From assembly GCA_023261685.1 (NCBI GenBank), contig JAHFOM010000051.1, positions 1 to 5,430 on the forward strand: a DNA stretch of 5,430 nucleotides, given 5' to 3'. This stretch comes from Candidatus Moraniibacteriota bacterium (GTDB lineage Bacteria; Patescibacteriota; Minisyncoccia; Moranbacterales; UBA1568). The notes beneath the pieces were generated by a model. That model did not search any database and was not told where the DNA came from. It was given only the letters and a program-made list of their open reading frames with translations. Position numbers and translations under genes: made by a program. Positions 5,196-5,430 of the stretch are shown piece after piece (the stretch's first letter is position 1; each line of letters begins with the position of its first letter).

Positions 5196-5430
5196 ATGAA
5201 AAAAACACTGTTTCTCGGCGCGAAAATTATCGTGAGCGTCGGGCTGGTCTTGTGGCTGGTCGAGCGAGTTGATTGGCAGGGCGTGAGCCAGCAGGTATAC
5301 AACATATCGCTGCCGTTTCTTTTCGCCTACATTTTTTTGCAATTGGTCGGTACGGTTATCTCGGCACGGAAATGGCAGGTGATCGCGAGCTTCAAGAATC
5401 TGCACTTCACCGTGAAAGAAGGTTTTTTCG
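5196..5430 (+). CDS. LPG-synthase-TM/AglD-like multi-pass membrane protein (partial, 5' end)
   Basis: The first 78 residues are visible and the frame is open at the window edge. They show a helix at about residues 7-22, a short linker with VDWQGV (25-30), a second helix at about 39-56, and then ISARKWQVIA. This order, with the xxRW-like ARKW after helix 2, is typical of the N-terminus of the flippase-like membrane family that includes the lysylphosphatidylglycerol synthase transmembrane domain and AglD (Pfam LPG_synthase_TM). Full members are usually about 300 residues with six to eight helices. They often sit beside GT4 genes and may move or modify lipid-linked intermediates. The ATG lies 18 bases after the glycosyltransferase stop, implying co-transcription. 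A competing ATG at 5177 is in another frame. There is no strong Shine-Dalgarno. The family call rests on a fragment. Confidence 0.7.
   Translation, partial: MKKTLFLGAKIIVSVGLVLWLVERVDWQGVSQQVYNISLPFLFAYIFLQLVGTVISARKWQVIASFKNLHFTVKEGFF

Noticed and set aside
4191..5405. 404-codon open frame on the - strand
   Set aside because: It is the antisense shadow of the GC-rich glycosyltransferase and the following gene. The translation is charged and low in recognisable motifs, while the + strand shows clear GT4 motifs.
1..5430. CRISPR arrays, tRNA or rRNA genes, transposase genes
   Set aside because: No regularly spaced repeats, no cloverleaf sequence, no rRNA segment and no recombinase motif were seen on either strand.

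Overview
The window looks like bacterial chromosomal DNA from an uncultured lineage. My best guess is Patescibacteria/CPR, inferred from weak or absent Shine-Dalgarno sites, a large secreted multi-domain surface protein of a type common there, and small AT-rich membrane genes between glycan genes. No marker gene is present to prove this. TGA ends the lipase gene and never occurs inside the long frames, so the standard bacterial code applies. All convincing genes are on the + strand.

Region 1 (1-199) is a damaged glycan-locus edge. It holds the last codons of an unidentified gene (1-33), then a 46-codon frame (41-181). That frame starts with the first nine residues of a GT4 glycosyltransferase and continues as the C-terminal tail of a UDP-glucose/GDP-mannose dehydrogenase family protein. 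A perfect intrinsic terminator (173-199) overlaps its stop codon.

Region 2 (200-3802) is a module with different base composition. It begins with an extended -10 promoter, then two small AT-rich three-helix membrane proteins (240-548 and 610-888). One base after the second comes a 970-residue secreted protein (890-3802). This has a signal peptide, a right-handed beta-helix, an LCAT/PGAP1-like alpha/beta hydrolase with a visible Ser-Asp-His triad, a beta-sandwich, an OmpL47-type Ig-like domain and an unassigned tail.

Region 3 (3803-3983) is a dense regulatory gap. A + strand extended -10 faces a near-consensus - strand promoter. The latter is followed after about 50 bases by a hairpin and T-run, together outlining a candidate small RNA of about 51 nt. 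That RNA would be antisense to the 5' leader of the next gene.

Region 4 (3984-5430) returns to GC-rich glycan genes: a complete GT4 glycosyltransferase carrying an in-frame REP-like repeat near its N-terminus, followed 18 bases later by the start of a multi-pass LPG-synthase-TM/AglD-like membrane protein that runs off the window.

The first 27 bases of the glycosyltransferase at 3984 are nearly repeated (25/27) at 41. Either the lipase module was placed between two copies of a glycosyltransferase start, or a second glycosyltransferase was lost by deletion into a neighbouring dehydrogenase gene. The lead candidates for something undescribed are the small antisense RNA unit, the chimeric 46-codon frame and the beta-helix/lipase architecture.
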